From Cornus controversa (lineage: Eukaryota > Streptophyta > Magnoliopsida > Cornales > Cornaceae): a DNA stretch of 64,000 nt. Under the pieces are notes generated by a model. That model saw nothing but the letters and a program-made list of their open reading frames with translations, did no database searches and had not been told where the DNA came from. The stretch lies in assembly GCA_026545225.1 (NCBI GenBank), contig CM048848.1:49439806-49503805 (forward strand), given 5' to 3'. The position numbers were made by a program, and so were the translations under genes. Position 1 is the first letter of the stretch; each line of letters starts with the position of its first letter. This document shows, in pieces, positions 1-11,700 of this stretch.

Positions 1-292
1 GAGTAGGGAGACATGTTATGAGGCAGCCAAAACTACTATATAGATTGGTAGAGTAGGAGGCATTATTCATATAGAAAGAATGGAATGAAAAGGAAAAGAA
101 TGAGGAATAGAACATCACCCTAAAAAAAACCAAACACTTGCTTTATGCCATTTGAAGATCTCACTTTAGAATTCCAAGCTCTCTTATCTATGCAACAAAA
201 ATGACAGTCTTGGTTCCTTGTGCTAAATGTGTTTCTTTATGCTTTGCTCTTTCTTCTAATTCCCTCATTCAATGTTTCAAAGAAGACCACTT

Positions 293-296
<4 letters not shown>

Positions 297-340
<44 letters not shown>
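297..340. repeat. (CT)n microsatellite
   Basis: An uninterrupted CT run of about 22 units is followed directly by an (AT)n run to about 355. A (TTA)n run follows at about 420-451. Confidence 0.95.
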
Positions 341-356
<16 letters not shown>

Positions 357-416
357 GTATGTATTTTTTTTCTCTTTTATCTATGTAGTATGTAGACCAT
401 CTTTTCCTTTATTTAA

Positions 417-453
<37 letters not shown>

Positions 454-612
454 CCAAAATCAGATGCAAGTTGGAACATTCCAAAGCATATAGGTTCTTA
501 TGATTTATCAAAATTGCATGATGGGATTCGAAGGCGTCTTACGATGAAGAATGAGTATGGTAATGGTCCAAGCAATACAACCTCATCTTAGATTGTGTAA
601 TCATATATATAT

Positions 613-615
<3 letters not shown>

Positions 616-652
<37 letters not shown>
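616..652. repeat. (AG)n microsatellite
   Basis: A pure AG run of about 18 units. Shorter CT runs occur at about 2167-2187 and 2577-2599. Confidence 0.95.
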
Positions 653-655
<3 letters not shown>

Positions 656-1221
656 CTGACTGAATCTCTTCTTTTTTAATCCTTTGATCAAAGCAATAAG
701 AGTGATTGAGTTGTTACCTTCTAGTTCTTCATCCTCCATAAGTGTCTTAAATCACAGTTCTATTTAGGCACTGTGATTATTGATCTCAGCACATATATAT
801 AGATTTTTTTTTTATATAATTCAATATATATTTACAGTAATCTTCAATGCCAATGCCAAAAATGGAATATACAAGTGTTAGATGAAGCCTTTTGCTTTAA
901 ATTGAGGTACGGGTAGGTACCATTTTATGGTTAATGTGCTTGTAACACACTATTATTGAATCTCGAAGGAGTTGGAATGATCCTTCCCCTCTTTGAAAGA
1001 AAAGTGAAGATACAAGTAGTTTAAAGTATATATTTGCATATACAATGTAACAACTGTGTAGATTCTCTTGGGTGGTCTTAATGTTGTGGTTGTGGCTTTT
1101 TACAACTTTTGTTCATAACTGTGGGCTCCATTTCAGCTAAAGCCAGAAGGTGAAAAAGAAAAAGAAAAAACCAAAGCTATTTTGATTATTTTTTATTTAT
1201 TTTTTCAATAACAAAGAATCA

Positions 1222-1400
1222 ACTCACACGCTAGTCATTTTAAATTCTTGAATGTTTTTAAAAAATTAGATGTACTAATTACACAACTTAGACTCTAGTG
1301 AGACTGAAGCCACCACACGCTAGTCATTTTAAATTCTTGAATGTTTTTAAAAGATTAGATGTACTAATTACACAACTTAGACTCTAGTGAGATTGAAATC
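1222..1400. repeat. Tandem duplication, about 88 bp unit, two copies
   Basis: A segment starting CACACGCTAGTCATTTTAAA occurs at about 1226 and again at about 1314. The copies differ at only a few bases, so the duplication looks recent. Confidence 0.85.
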
Positions 1401-1644
1401 AGAGACCTAAAGGATCTCACAATATATTTCGGAAGGGGCAACCATTTACAATAATATAATAAGAAAATTTTAACCAAAATAATAAGTAACAAAGTAGGGG
1501 CCTTTTTTTAATTTTGATTTGTTAAAATTTTATTGGATGAGCAGAGGATAAAAGACGTGGTATTTTTTGAATTTTGAGAAACTCATTGGGCCAGTAAATT
1601 ACAAAAGGATGGTTCTTTTTGAATTTAGGAATTTTTTTTCAAGG

Positions 1645-1795
1645 ACATTTGTGAATTTTTAAGGAGTTTAGTGGGGGCAAAACTATAATTATTAAAAAAA
1701 TTGTATAGAAAATATGGACTTTTGTGAATTTTTAAGAAGTTTAGAGGGGGCAAAACTATAATTATTAAAACTTTTTGTATAGAAAAATATAATAA
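1645..1795. repeat. Tandem duplication, about 75 bp unit, two copies
   Basis: Two adjacent copies carry TTTGTGAATTTTTAAG, then GGGGGCAAAACTATAATTAT, then a TTGTATAGAAAA tail. They differ by small changes. Confidence 0.8.
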
Positions 1796-1849
1796 AATGA
1801 AAATTCCAGCAACCCACCAGTCTCAACATGGCTCCACCACTGCCTCAAA

Positions 1850-2125
1850 GAGAAATTATTATATACTACAAGAATCTTGAGAAAATTTCACCACTAATAA
1901 GATTTTATCTTTTATATTCTATAATAATGGAAAATGAAGTTTTATCACTGGTGAGATTCTTACATTTAAGGAATCCCCGGGTATATAATAAAATACTAAA
2001 TGTAAGAATCCCGCCACTTATAAAAAATAATTTTTCATTATTATAAGAAATCATAAAATATGGAGTTTTACTAGTGGTGGGATTCTTCCAATATACAGAA
2101 TCCCGTGATAATTAATAATTTCTCC
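1850..2125. mobile_element. MITE-like element with AGAAATTATTA termini
   Basis: The left end reads AGAAATTATTATATACTA. The right end is its near inverse, ending in AATAATTTCTC. Several internal copies of a GTGGGATTCTT/AATCCCG motif occur in both orientations. A shorter relative lies at 53360-53428, which supports a dispersed short element. No target duplication could be fixed. Confidence 0.5.
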
Positions 2126-2778
2126 CCCAAAGGTCAGTCTTACTAGCCGAGCTAATGATTCTCCATTTCATTTCTCTCTCTCTCTCTATATATATATGTA
2201 TGTATGTATATCTGTGTGTATGCGCGGTCATATATGGCAGCACATGCAGAAAATGGTGAGTGGTAAAATTAGATTGAGGAGAATAAGTTTCCTGATGAAT
2301 CTGATGCTTATTAGGACATATGTGCTAAAGCATATGGCTACAATCAGAATGTCACCAAAACACAAGTTAAAAGAAGATGCTTGTTCTACTTTAAGATTGT
2401 TCTCTCCATATTACACTCATAAATTGATTACAAAAGGAAGGGAAAAAATCATTACCATGAGTATAAGAATATATGCTGCTTGTCACTTTATTGGATCATG
2501 CAGTGAATGTTTAAAATATGGGAGAGGAAACCATGGTCATTGACAAGAAAAATGTACAAGTATAAGATTTGAATTACTCTCTCTCTCTCTCTCTCTCTCA
2601 TGATATAATGTTAACTCAGCACATTTCAGGATTGAGTCTGCTTACAATATCTAGCACAGTTCCTACAAATTTTAACCCTTTAAGCTCTAGAGAAGTTACA
2701 ATAACTTGAAATTGATATATCAAAATTGGTGTCACATATTGATTGCTTGAAAATGATCCATCAGAGTTAATTATCCGA

Positions 2779-3080
2779 ACTTAACTTGCTGAGTCAAACC
2801 GAATTCACCAATTTAAAAATCGTGATGGACTATGTTATTTAGACAGAATAGCTAGACAGAAACTTTTACATCCATAAAAAATGATTGATGAGAATTAATT
2901 ATTCGAACTCAACTTACTCAACTTGCCGAGTCAAACCAAACTCACCGATTTAAAATTTTTGATTGACTCAGCAGAGTAGCTAGGCAAAAATATAAAAGTT
3001 TCTAGCTATTCTGCCTGAATAGAATAGTCCATCTAGATTTTTAAATAGGTGGGTTCGGTTTAACTCAGCAAGTTGAGTTT
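2779..3080. repeat. Imperfect inverted repeat with about 90 bp arms
   Basis: The left arm (about 2779-2868, containing TTGCTGAGTCAAACCGAA and ACAGAATAGCTAG) is matched in reverse complement by about 2992-3080. The middle holds a third, direct, more diverged copy at about 2900-2985. A transcript could fold into a long hairpin. It may be a MITE or a rearranged repeat. Confidence 0.6.
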
Positions 3081-3413
3081 TCCAATCTAGATTTAGTTCT
3101 TCCTAAGCACCAAAATGAAGGTGCAATTAGATACAACAAGATCAATGAAGACCCAAGTAGGTAGGAATGACCAATTCATATGAACAACTTACTATGGCCT
3201 TCATTGGCAAATTTTATTACTGTCCACACCACCAAACTATTCCCTGGGACAGAAACTATCATCACAAATTGGACAGACAATAATCGATAAAAATGCGTAT
3301 ATTATAAAAGGATTTGTAATACAGCTGACGTGGGTGTCCATGTCTAACAAGAGAACAGATTCTGATGTCAACCAGTCTTCTTCCCTAGCAAGTCATGCCA
3401 AGATGCAACATTT

Positions 3414-3444
<31 letters not shown>

Positions 3445-3450
3445 AAGTGA
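3414..3450 (+). promoter_or_regulatory. (CA)n run followed by TATATATAAA box
   Basis: A CA microsatellite (3414 to about 3435) runs into CATATATATATAAAGTGAG, a plausible TATA box about 70-80 bp upstream of the ATG at 3516. The tie to a real transcript is inferred only. Confidence 0.3.
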
Positions 3451-3515
3451 GAGACTAGAGCTTCATGGTTTTTTCAACATACAGGTAACAGATAATCACC
3501 AAACAACCTCCTCAA

Positions 3516-3773
3516 ATGGCTTTGAGAACAGCAACCATAGTTCACACTTGTCCATGTTCCTGGTGGGGTGTCATTGTGGGTGTCGATGCAATTGCAAACT
3601 GTAGACCCCTGTTTTGCCCTGATTGTAGCACAAAGGCAAATTGTGTTGCTGCCAATGCTGCAGCCTCCTGTTCATCAAATTGCAACACACAGTTTACAAA
3701 AGATTTCCCACTAACAATCAACTACATTCAACTGTATATATTTGTATGCATTGGTGTGTATGCATTGGTGTAA
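3516..3773 (+). pseudogene. Possible small Cys-rich secreted peptide gene, probably frameshifted
   Basis: The frame encodes 85 aa and starts in a good plant context (TCAAATGGCT) below a TATA-like box. The N-terminal part has six cysteines from residue 29 to 56 (C29, C34, C37, C43, C52, C56), spaced as in small secreted Cys-rich proteins. A hydrophobic stretch expected of a signal peptide is only partly in this frame: a run reading LSMFLVG lies in another frame at about 3550-3572, followed by VIVGVDAIANC back in the annotated frame. This suggests one or two small indels in the signal region. The family is not recognised. It could also be a chance ORF. Confidence 0.25.
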
Positions 3774-3875
3774 CAGTCCCAAATTCCAAATATAGGAGAT
3801 CTAAATCCATGTGACCATCACACAATGAGACCATTAGTTTCACCATTTACTGTGGGTCTGGCTCCAGTGTAGGGC

Positions 3876-6800
3876 CTACAAATTCAAAATCAGTCTCAAA
3901 CCATGGATGTGACGTTCACAGGATGATTTTTCCTGAATAAGTGAATGCAAAAGTGAACAGATACAATCACTTTCAAGGACATCATATGCAGAAAAAATTC
4001 ATGGATAATTAATCAAATGTTAGAAAAATAAATGAAAAAAAGATTACCAATGAGGAACCAATAATAAAATTATGACTGACAACCTAATGATAGAGAAAAA
4101 GAATCATGCTCAACACCAGAAGCAAAAGGGGATATTAACCTGTCTCTGTCTTCGACGCTGCAATATACTGATGGCCCAGGCCATAATGTAGCAGGGCAAA
4201 AGAAACCCAGCAGCCCGAAGCAAGAAAAGCTGCAAAGCATAGATAAATTCAGTTTAGACATAAATGACCATAATAAGACAGTAAAATGCAGAAATACATC
4301 AGCCATGGAATAGACTGGGAAATTGAAATCCACTCACGGAGAAAAAGGTAGATGCATCATCTTCATCAGCATCTGTTAAAGTCAATGCATGCCGCAAGAG
4401 AAGAAGAGCCATTAACTGCCAATGAAAACCAGGAAGACTTGAAATCTTAATTGCATGAATCATATGAGAAATCAAATTCAAAAGCAAGAGTATGACAAAC
4501 TTTTGGACAATGATGGCATCTTTCAACAATTATACAAAGGTTCGCATAACTAAAACTTAGACCCCAGAGAAAAAGCATAATTATGAACCAGATTAACTAT
4601 CTTAACAGCTCTCTATAGCAACATAACACAGTTTTCCTTTGCTTAAAGAGTTCAGTGTTAAATCATTTCCATTTTACCTGACTTTTGAAAGCAAAAAAGA
4701 ATTCTAGCAACAAATGAAACTGAGAATGCTTGATAGTTTGCATATAGACTATATAGTGATTTTGAGAACTTACAATCAGAGCAGCTGAACGACAAAATGC
4801 AGCTCCACTGGCATTTGTAGCAGCGTAATCATCATACTCAGCTTCCAAAAAGTGACGTTCTGCCTCAGCCATTGCCAATAGGCGAGGATCATGCAAATCT
4901 AAAGGGGTACCAGAGATTGTCCATACACCACTGTAAAACAGATCCAAGAACCAAAAGAGCATAAGACAGTATTTCATCATAATGAATCCATGATTCTCAT
5001 GCACACCAAATTGTCAAAAGCAAGAAAGTAAATACAACACAAATTTGAAACAAAAAGAGAATGCAAGTAAGTACATAAAATTGAGTTAAACATATGGAAA
5101 AAGAGAAATTACCCAATATCAATGGCAGTCTCTTCAGAGAGAGGCGAAGGAGGAGGAGCAGTATAACCAGGTTGATAAGGCTGTACATCAGTTGCAAAAT
5201 ACCACCAATCAAAGATAAAACTGTTGTGCAATATAAGCAAAAGATACTGATAGGAATGAACTGCAGTCATACACTAAAAGCAGAATGCCCATACATTGCT
5301 CATGCAGTCTACTACTCTTACTAGTTACAACTGAAAGGTACAATGTAATATGAATATGCATATGATTTGGTTAGTACAACTAGACTTACCAAATACGATA
5401 GCTACAAGCAAAAGATACTGTTGCAAAATACCACCAATCAAAGATAAAACTGTTGTGCACTAATAGCAAAAGATACTGATAGGAATGAACTGCAGTCATA
5501 CTAAAAGCAGAATGATCATACATTGCATATGCAGTCTACTTCTCTTACTAGTTCCTACTGAAAGGTACAATGTAATATGAACATGCATATGATTTGGTTA
5601 GTATAACTAAACTTACCAAACACGATAACTTCAAGCAAAAGATACTGTTGCAAAATACCACCAATCAAAGATAAAACTGTTGTGCACTGTAAGCAAAAGA
5701 TACTGATAGGAATGAACTGCAGTCATACTTTACTACTGAAAGGTACAATGTAATATCATGATTTGGTTAGTACAACTAGACTTACCAAACACGATAACTA
5801 CAACTCGATAAAGCCATATCCCAACTATTTGGGGTCGACCATATGAATCAGGTTGAATTGCACGCTATTATATCTTCCCTTAATTTTGGTCTTTCCCTCC
5901 CCCTAGCATTATCTTTAATAAAGACCACATAACTCTTCCTCACTAGCATCATCGGGTTTTACTACACATGACCAAACCACTGTCTCATTTGTTAGTGATA
6001 ATTCCTCATCTCATAAATTTATTCATTTTGAAAAATCTTTTTTTTGCCTTACGCTGTCCATTCCGATATCCACATATTGACTATGCCAATTATGTTGTTT
6101 GTTAATCATCCAATATTCTATCACATAAAGTATGAATAGTGTAATGGATACTTATAAAATTTACCTTCCTATTTTAGAGATAACTTCCCACTCAATCTAT
6201 TCTCTAAAATTCTATGAGCAACATATGTTCAATCTCCCTCCTTGTGAAAGCCTAGGTAACAAAACCATTTACTAGTTATAGTGAATATACCTTAATCACA
6301 TAATATGCCAGAACACTTCCCGCTCAATCTATTCTCTAAAATTCTATGAGCAACATATCTTCAGTCTCCATCCTTGTGAAAGCCTAGGTAACAAAACCAT
6401 TTACTAGTTATAGTGAATATGAGCAACATATATTCAGTCTCCGTCCTAGTGAAAGCCTAGGTAACAAAACCATTTACTAGTTATAGTGAATATGCAGTAA
6501 GCTAGAACCTAAATAGTTGGTATTCACCGGTCATGGACAAAACTGGAAACCCAAATATTATAGTGTTCACAGGAATCGGACAAAATCGTATTATGCTATT
6601 TATAAAGGGAGTATGCAATAGATGCAGCTTGTTTATCATGTTCTTCTGTACCAAGCAATCAATGGGCTATTACCTAAAAATTATTTTGGAGTTTCTTGAC
6701 CTATTTATATTTTTCTAAAATATTATTCAAAATCTTTAGTAGTAATACAAGATTAAAAGTTATAATATAAGTCTGATCCACTTCAATATATTGGTACAAG

Positions 6801-8369
6801 AATGAGCATGCATATAACATAGAATTGGGTCCAACAAGCATGTATTGGCCTCATAATAGTGACAGTCAAGAAATAAGGAACAATAAGCATACCTGATGGC
6901 ATATCTCACAAGTTATATCTCCTTTCTCATTGCACCAGTGTTGAACACATTTTCTGTGAGCATACTGCATAAATTTGTAGTTGTTAACAAAAGGAAAATA
7001 AATAAATAAGAGGAATGACAATGTTGTATTGATTGCAGATATAGCCAATTCATACATCTCGTTTGACATTTTGATATAATAATCATGTAGTGTCAGAATA
7101 GCTTTGGTACTTTTTTGTAGAAGAACCAGAAGATATTGTGGCAATCAACATTCCAGATTCCAGAAACATCATAATGGCTTGACTATTGTAGTTACAAGAA
7201 TCCTAAAAATCAGAAAACTTATCATGTGTGCAAGCATGTAGTCAATTGGAAAAGACCATTTGCCTGAGACTGTAATAGGATTGTGTAACCATTTAAGAAA
7301 GTAATTGCAGGTCACATATGATGTGGCACCACCAGCACAACACACTGAAATGAGAAAGCAGGGAATTCCCATATGGTCTCAAAAGAAAATTACAATGTCC
7401 TCATCCTTTCATACACGAAGAATTCGACCCACCTTGTGCCCAATAAATGGATATAACTCTTTTCATGAACACAGTTAGCAGGAAACTTAGAAAAATTTAG
7501 CAGATTCTTGGGGAAGATTCTCAATACCATAATATATTTTCCAAAAATTCCTATAGAACTTTTACAAAGCTCGACAGAGACATGTTTACCATAATTTATT
7601 ATTTCTAAATTATTGTTAAAAATGATGAGTAAACATTTCTCATAATTCCCACTAAATTCTCACCAGAAAAGCTTCTCCTATAGTTTCCATATAACTTCTC
7701 TAAAATTTCTATTTGCTTGGCAATGTTTGTCAAAAAAATTCACCATAAGCTCAGTATCTAATTCAAAAGAATCAACAACACTTTGTCACCTCAAGTTCCC
7801 AACATATTTTCTATACCATACTTACGACTCCCATTTCACATGCCACTGAAAACAAATTTGATTTTTTGAAACAAAAAGCAAAATAGCAAAAAGGAATTTT
7901 TTTTTTTTTCCTTTTACCATGAACAACGAAGTGAAACAATAATAACTTCAAATTCAACTTTTTTCAAAAACCACAATTCTACAACTAAAACTTCATTTCA
8001 CCTTTCTATATTCACAATATATAGAAGAACAATTAAAGAAAATCCAAACAAATTCGAATGTGTTGTTGCAAAAGGAGTGCAAAAAATTACCTTAAGACTG
8101 CCACTGCAAGCACAAGGAGTCTCCAAATTATTGACAGAATCTTCCTCCTGGCAAATTCGGCACTCGGCCATGTTTATAAGCGGCATTTCCTCATCCGAAA
8201 CGTCATTGTCCACCACCAACACCTTCACATCCGCTCCCGCCACTGAACACGACGGTCCCGCCTCATCAGGCGGCCGCCTCTCCGCACCAACGACCTCAGC
8301 CTCCCCGATCGATTGTACGTTCACCGGCTTCTCAAGCCGGTCCACATACAGCACCAGATGATCACCCAT
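3876..8369 (-). CDS. RING-CH (RINGv/MARCH-type) membrane E3 ubiquitin ligase, 7 coding exons
   Basis: Predicted E2-dependent ubiquitin ligase of endomembranes. The exons, in transcript order, are 8369-8091, 6964-6893, 5180-5113, 4930-4774, 4415-4338, 4229-4140 and 3932-3876. They sum to 801 bp (266 aa), with GT/AG at every junction and phases that match. The C4HC3 RING-CH domain is C70, C73, C86, C88, H96, C99, C112, C115, split across exons 1-2, followed by the plant-typical PYQPGYTAPPPP segment. Two hydrophobic segments (about 183-203 and 219-241) lie in the conserved C-terminal block with GTPLDLHDPRLLAMAEAER and MAWAISILQRRRQRQ. The start at 8369 gives MGDHLVLYVDRLE, typical of the family. 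The last exon (EKSSC to ILNL, 18 aa) lacks the usual Ala-rich tail, so the 3' end is the least certain part. Confidence 0.9.
5190..5800. repeat. Tandem repeats of about 225-232 bp in a RING-CH gene intron
   Basis: A unit starting GTTGCAAAATACCACCAATC recurs at about 5191, 5422 and 5648. It includes AGCAAAAGATACTGATAGGA and ACAATGTAATATGAA. The third copy is shortened. The first copy begins about 10 bp from the exon at 5113-5180, on its acceptor side. Confidence 0.9.
5800..6110 (-). mobile_element. 3' end fragment of an RTE-clade LINE
   Basis: On the minus strand the fragment ends in GACCCCAAATAGTTGGGATA followed by TGGCTTTATCG, the well-known plant RTE 3' terminus. Upstream, a broken translation includes MRQWFGHV and a VRKS/GREKPK stretch, which resembles the tail of RTE reverse transcriptase. 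Stops and indels show it is dead and 5'-truncated. Confidence 0.7.
6180..6500. repeat. Three partial tandem copies of a 105-130 bp unit
   Basis: Copies of ATTCTATGAGCAACATAT and AAAGCCTAGGTAACAAAACC followed by CATTTACTAGTTATAGTGAA occur at about 6190, 6320 and 6420. They sit in the intron between 5181 and 6892. Confidence 0.85.
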
Positions 8370-8374
8370 CACAT
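8369..8374 (-). promoter_or_regulatory. Start-stop micro-uORF (ATGTGA) overlapping the main start codon
   Basis: The leader reads TTTCATGTGATGGGTG. An AUG is followed at once by UGA, and the A of that stop is the A of the main AUG. AUG-stop elements are known to hold ribosomes and tune translation in some plant mRNAs; whether this one acts is inference. Confidence 0.6.
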
Positions 8375-8381
8375 GAAACCC

Positions 8382-8543
8382 CTATAGAACTAAAAACACA
8401 ATGAAAAAACCGCAGAAATTCACAGATCACGCAGATCAACAAAGCGGATCAAGAAATTTGAATCCATTTTTGGTGAAATTGAATTCAAACAAAACAAAAC
8501 GAAATGAAAATGAAAATTTTGCAGAGATTCTGAGATTTAGTAC
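8382..8543 (-). other. 5' UTR intron of the RING-CH gene
   Basis: The donor is CTCAG|GTACTAAAT with exon end at 8544. The acceptor is TAGTTCTATAG|GGG with exon start at 8381. The acceptor lies 12 nt upstream of the start codon. Confidence 0.6.
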
Positions 8544-8710
8544 CTGAGGAAAAAGATGGAAAAACGAAACCGCGTGTTCGGTGGCTGATCGAAGAAAGAA
8601 GGACTCTCTCTCTCTTACTCACACTTTCTCTCTCTGGCTTCCGCGTTTTGGTTTGTTTTATTGTCTTTAGCTGGTCTTACTCGTGAATTTGCTTGAATTA
8701 GGAGGATTGG

Positions 8711-8718
8711 TATTTATA
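8711..8718 (-). promoter_or_regulatory. TATA box of the RING-CH gene
   Basis: The minus strand reads CCTATAAATACC about 340 bp upstream of the start codon. Below it is a leader rich in GAGA and CTT runs, as in many plant 5' UTRs. Confidence 0.6.
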
Positions 8719-8719
8719 G

Positions 8720-11700
8720 GGTTGTAGCCTCGGATTTACCGAGCCTGTTTTGGAGGTCCGGTCACGTCCGACTAACGGCTACAACGGGCAATTGTGTCAA
8801 TTTTACATCTTGCCGCGTAACCGGCCAACCCACTTTGGGTTTCTCTCCGGTGATCGGTGGTCACTATTGTGGTCAATGTAATCTTACAAATGTTAACTAA
8901 GTTGGTGTCCACTATAAATAGGATGGTCTTTCTAATTTTTTTTTTGGATAATGACATTGGGTTCCCTAATATCCACATATTTAATTGGGATGATTTTTTC
9001 TTTTTAAAAATGATTTGGAATTCCATGGCTATTTTTATATGAGTGAGGACTGATGTCATTGATCTTTCTAACGCCATCGTGACGTTAGCAGAATAATTGT
9101 TCGACTGTTGAACTCTATATCATGATACATTTTTAAATGATATTTTTTACTAATTAAAAGTGTATTTAGATGGAAAAAAAAGAGATGATAGGAAAAATGA
9201 ATAAAAGAATATTAGTGTTAACTAGGTATGAAATGAAGTAAGTTTGACCCGGAATTGTAAATCTATTTTTTCTAACATGTGGAATTTTAATTTAGAATTT
9301 GAATTTCAAAATGGTTGAAATTGGATCTTCCTAAAACAAGGATCCTCTAATTTAACCACTCTTTACATTATCATAACATCGACACGTGGGATTTTAGGCC
9401 CATCTATGGCTTATATAATGCCACATCAACTAGCAAATGAGTCTCTTTGGGTGCCCTTGAAACGACATCATTTTTGAAGTTTTATTCAATTAGTTGATAT
9501 GAAGTAATATAAGTCATATATGTGTGTAAAATGCCATGTGTTGATGTCATGATAAATTCAACTTATGATAAAAAGTAGTTAACTTAGAGGATCCAAGTCG
9601 ATCCGGATCAAACACATTTTACTTTTATTAGGATCTTGTTTTAATGATATGGGTCGAGTATGAACGATATTAATAAAGTTTGGACTCAAATTTGAATATA
9701 GATAAAATATGAATTTGAACTTAGATCTACATGAATTCACTCCATTTCATCCCTTGTTAACATCACTTCGTGTATAGTTAAGAAATAAAATAATTATAGT
9801 AACTCTTTTAAAAAGATAGAAGAGGAAAAATATTTATTATTTATTTTGTAAATGGTAAATAAAACAAATAATCACTAATGGACATACCTTTTCTTTCTCG
9901 AAATCAAATCACTTTTGGAAGGACAAAGATGGGAAATTAAACATTGTGTATACAATAAATTATTGTTCTGTTGGGATAAAGATGGAAAATATTGTCTTTT
10001 GGATCATATTCCTCAAAGTTCAAACCATTTGTTCTCCTTGCGAACTCGTGTTAACTTATCTACACAACAATGAATACTTTTTTTTTTTTTTTTTTAATGA
10101 TAAAGAAGAATTAATTCACCGGCTATCTACTTTGAACTTTTGAACGATTTATAAACTTCAAATGTACATAATTATCCGCAAATTATTTGTATTATTTAAG
10201 TTCGAGTCTCATTTTTAATAAAAGAATGATGATGTCACTGAAATCAAATCATCGAACAATGAATCTAGAGACTTTATGTCTTGTCTACTCTTTTTGAAAG
10301 TCTCGAATCCAAAAACTAAAGAAAGTATTTCAAAGTTAGAGATGTGAGATTAGGGGGGAGAGTCTCTCAACCTAAACCACTGTTAGGGGTGGCTTTTTCG
10401 GTATTTTCCTATTTAACAATGGATAATAGATTATATTATTCAAGCAATAAATGATAAGTGACACTAGGTATGAAGTAGGCTTGCATGACAAGTGACATAA
10501 GGCATGAAGTAGGCTTGTGAAAGTGGTAAATCTAAAACCCTTTTTATATATACTAGCGTATTACTTGTGCATGTGAGAGTATAAAAAAAAATTATTGAAC
10601 CGAATTATTTTAGTAGCGTGAGGGTAAATGAACGTGTATGCGAATTTAGGTGTAAATATAATGGGTGAATCGTAACCGTTAGATCGACGATAGAGAAAAT
10701 TATTTTAGACTTTAGATAAACATAAATATTTTATACTATAAGATTGATTTTTCAAAGCATTTTTTATCTTTAGATTGTGATTTTTTTTTAAAGAAATATT
10801 CAAACATAATGCTTAAATAAAATATAGATATTTACAACAAAATCCTTTTTATATTTAGCTTTCATTTTTCTTTGATGGAATCCGACGTGATTATGTAAAT
10901 ATCCAATTCCAAGATAAAACCCAACCCAAATAGATTTGGATTCAAATTTGATTACTTTTAAATAAATTTATGTGAGGGAAATGTGACAACGTTAATACCG
11001 TTAGTCAATAAATTTTAGCAGAGTTATAAAGGCTTTCTACGTCTATGATTTCGCTTTGTCACATCCGCAGTTGAACTTTCAAGGTGGGCATCCTTTTCAT
11101 CATTCAATGTCACTTCTCACCAGAACAAAAAGGGCAAATTATATTTTTTGCAAACTTAATTGCCGGAAAATTTTATCAATTAAAGAAGATGAGAGGGAAA
11201 AGGGGAAAGATTAAATCATTCCACATGAATGACATTCAATTATATACTTTTAGCTGGTTTTTATAGTTAGCCTATTTAGTTAAACTTATGTATTAATACT
11301 CTGTATCATCTCTGTCAATAATTAATTTAAACACTTTGAGGAAAGAAAGACTATTTTTATCAATTAATGACTAAGAGGAACACTAGTAATTGGAGTGGCG
11401 CAAAAAATTAATTGTTAATTGTAGCATTACTCATCATTGAAAGAACACACTTCCTAAAATTTGCTTTTAATGCATTCTATTTGAGGATCGACGCCATTAA
11501 TTTATTACTTCCAATCAATTAAAATTCCAAAAGAAAAAGTTGTCAAATAATTCATGTGCTTCAACTTGGATGGGACTTACCTTGATGGACAGAGTTTACA
11601 AGTATCGTGCGAAGAGTCATGTGATGCGTAAATATTGACATTGACACTAATTCTTAGGCCCACCGCTAACGAGCATTAATACTTTTTACAAAAATGATGT

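Larger units (their letters stand above)
1..3480. other. Intergenic, repeat-rich, no gene recognised
   Basis: I see no convincing gene. Open frames here are short and mostly translate microsatellites. The stretch holds dinucleotide and trinucleotide runs, two short tandem duplications, a MITE-like element and an inverted repeat, each listed separately. Confidence 0.6.

Noticed and set aside
220..591. 123 aa plus-strand frame with SLSLSLSL and LLLLLL runs
   Set aside because: Mostly microsatellite translation (CT, AT, TTA). The remaining C-terminal part (PKSDASWNIPKHIGSYDLSK) has no recognised family.
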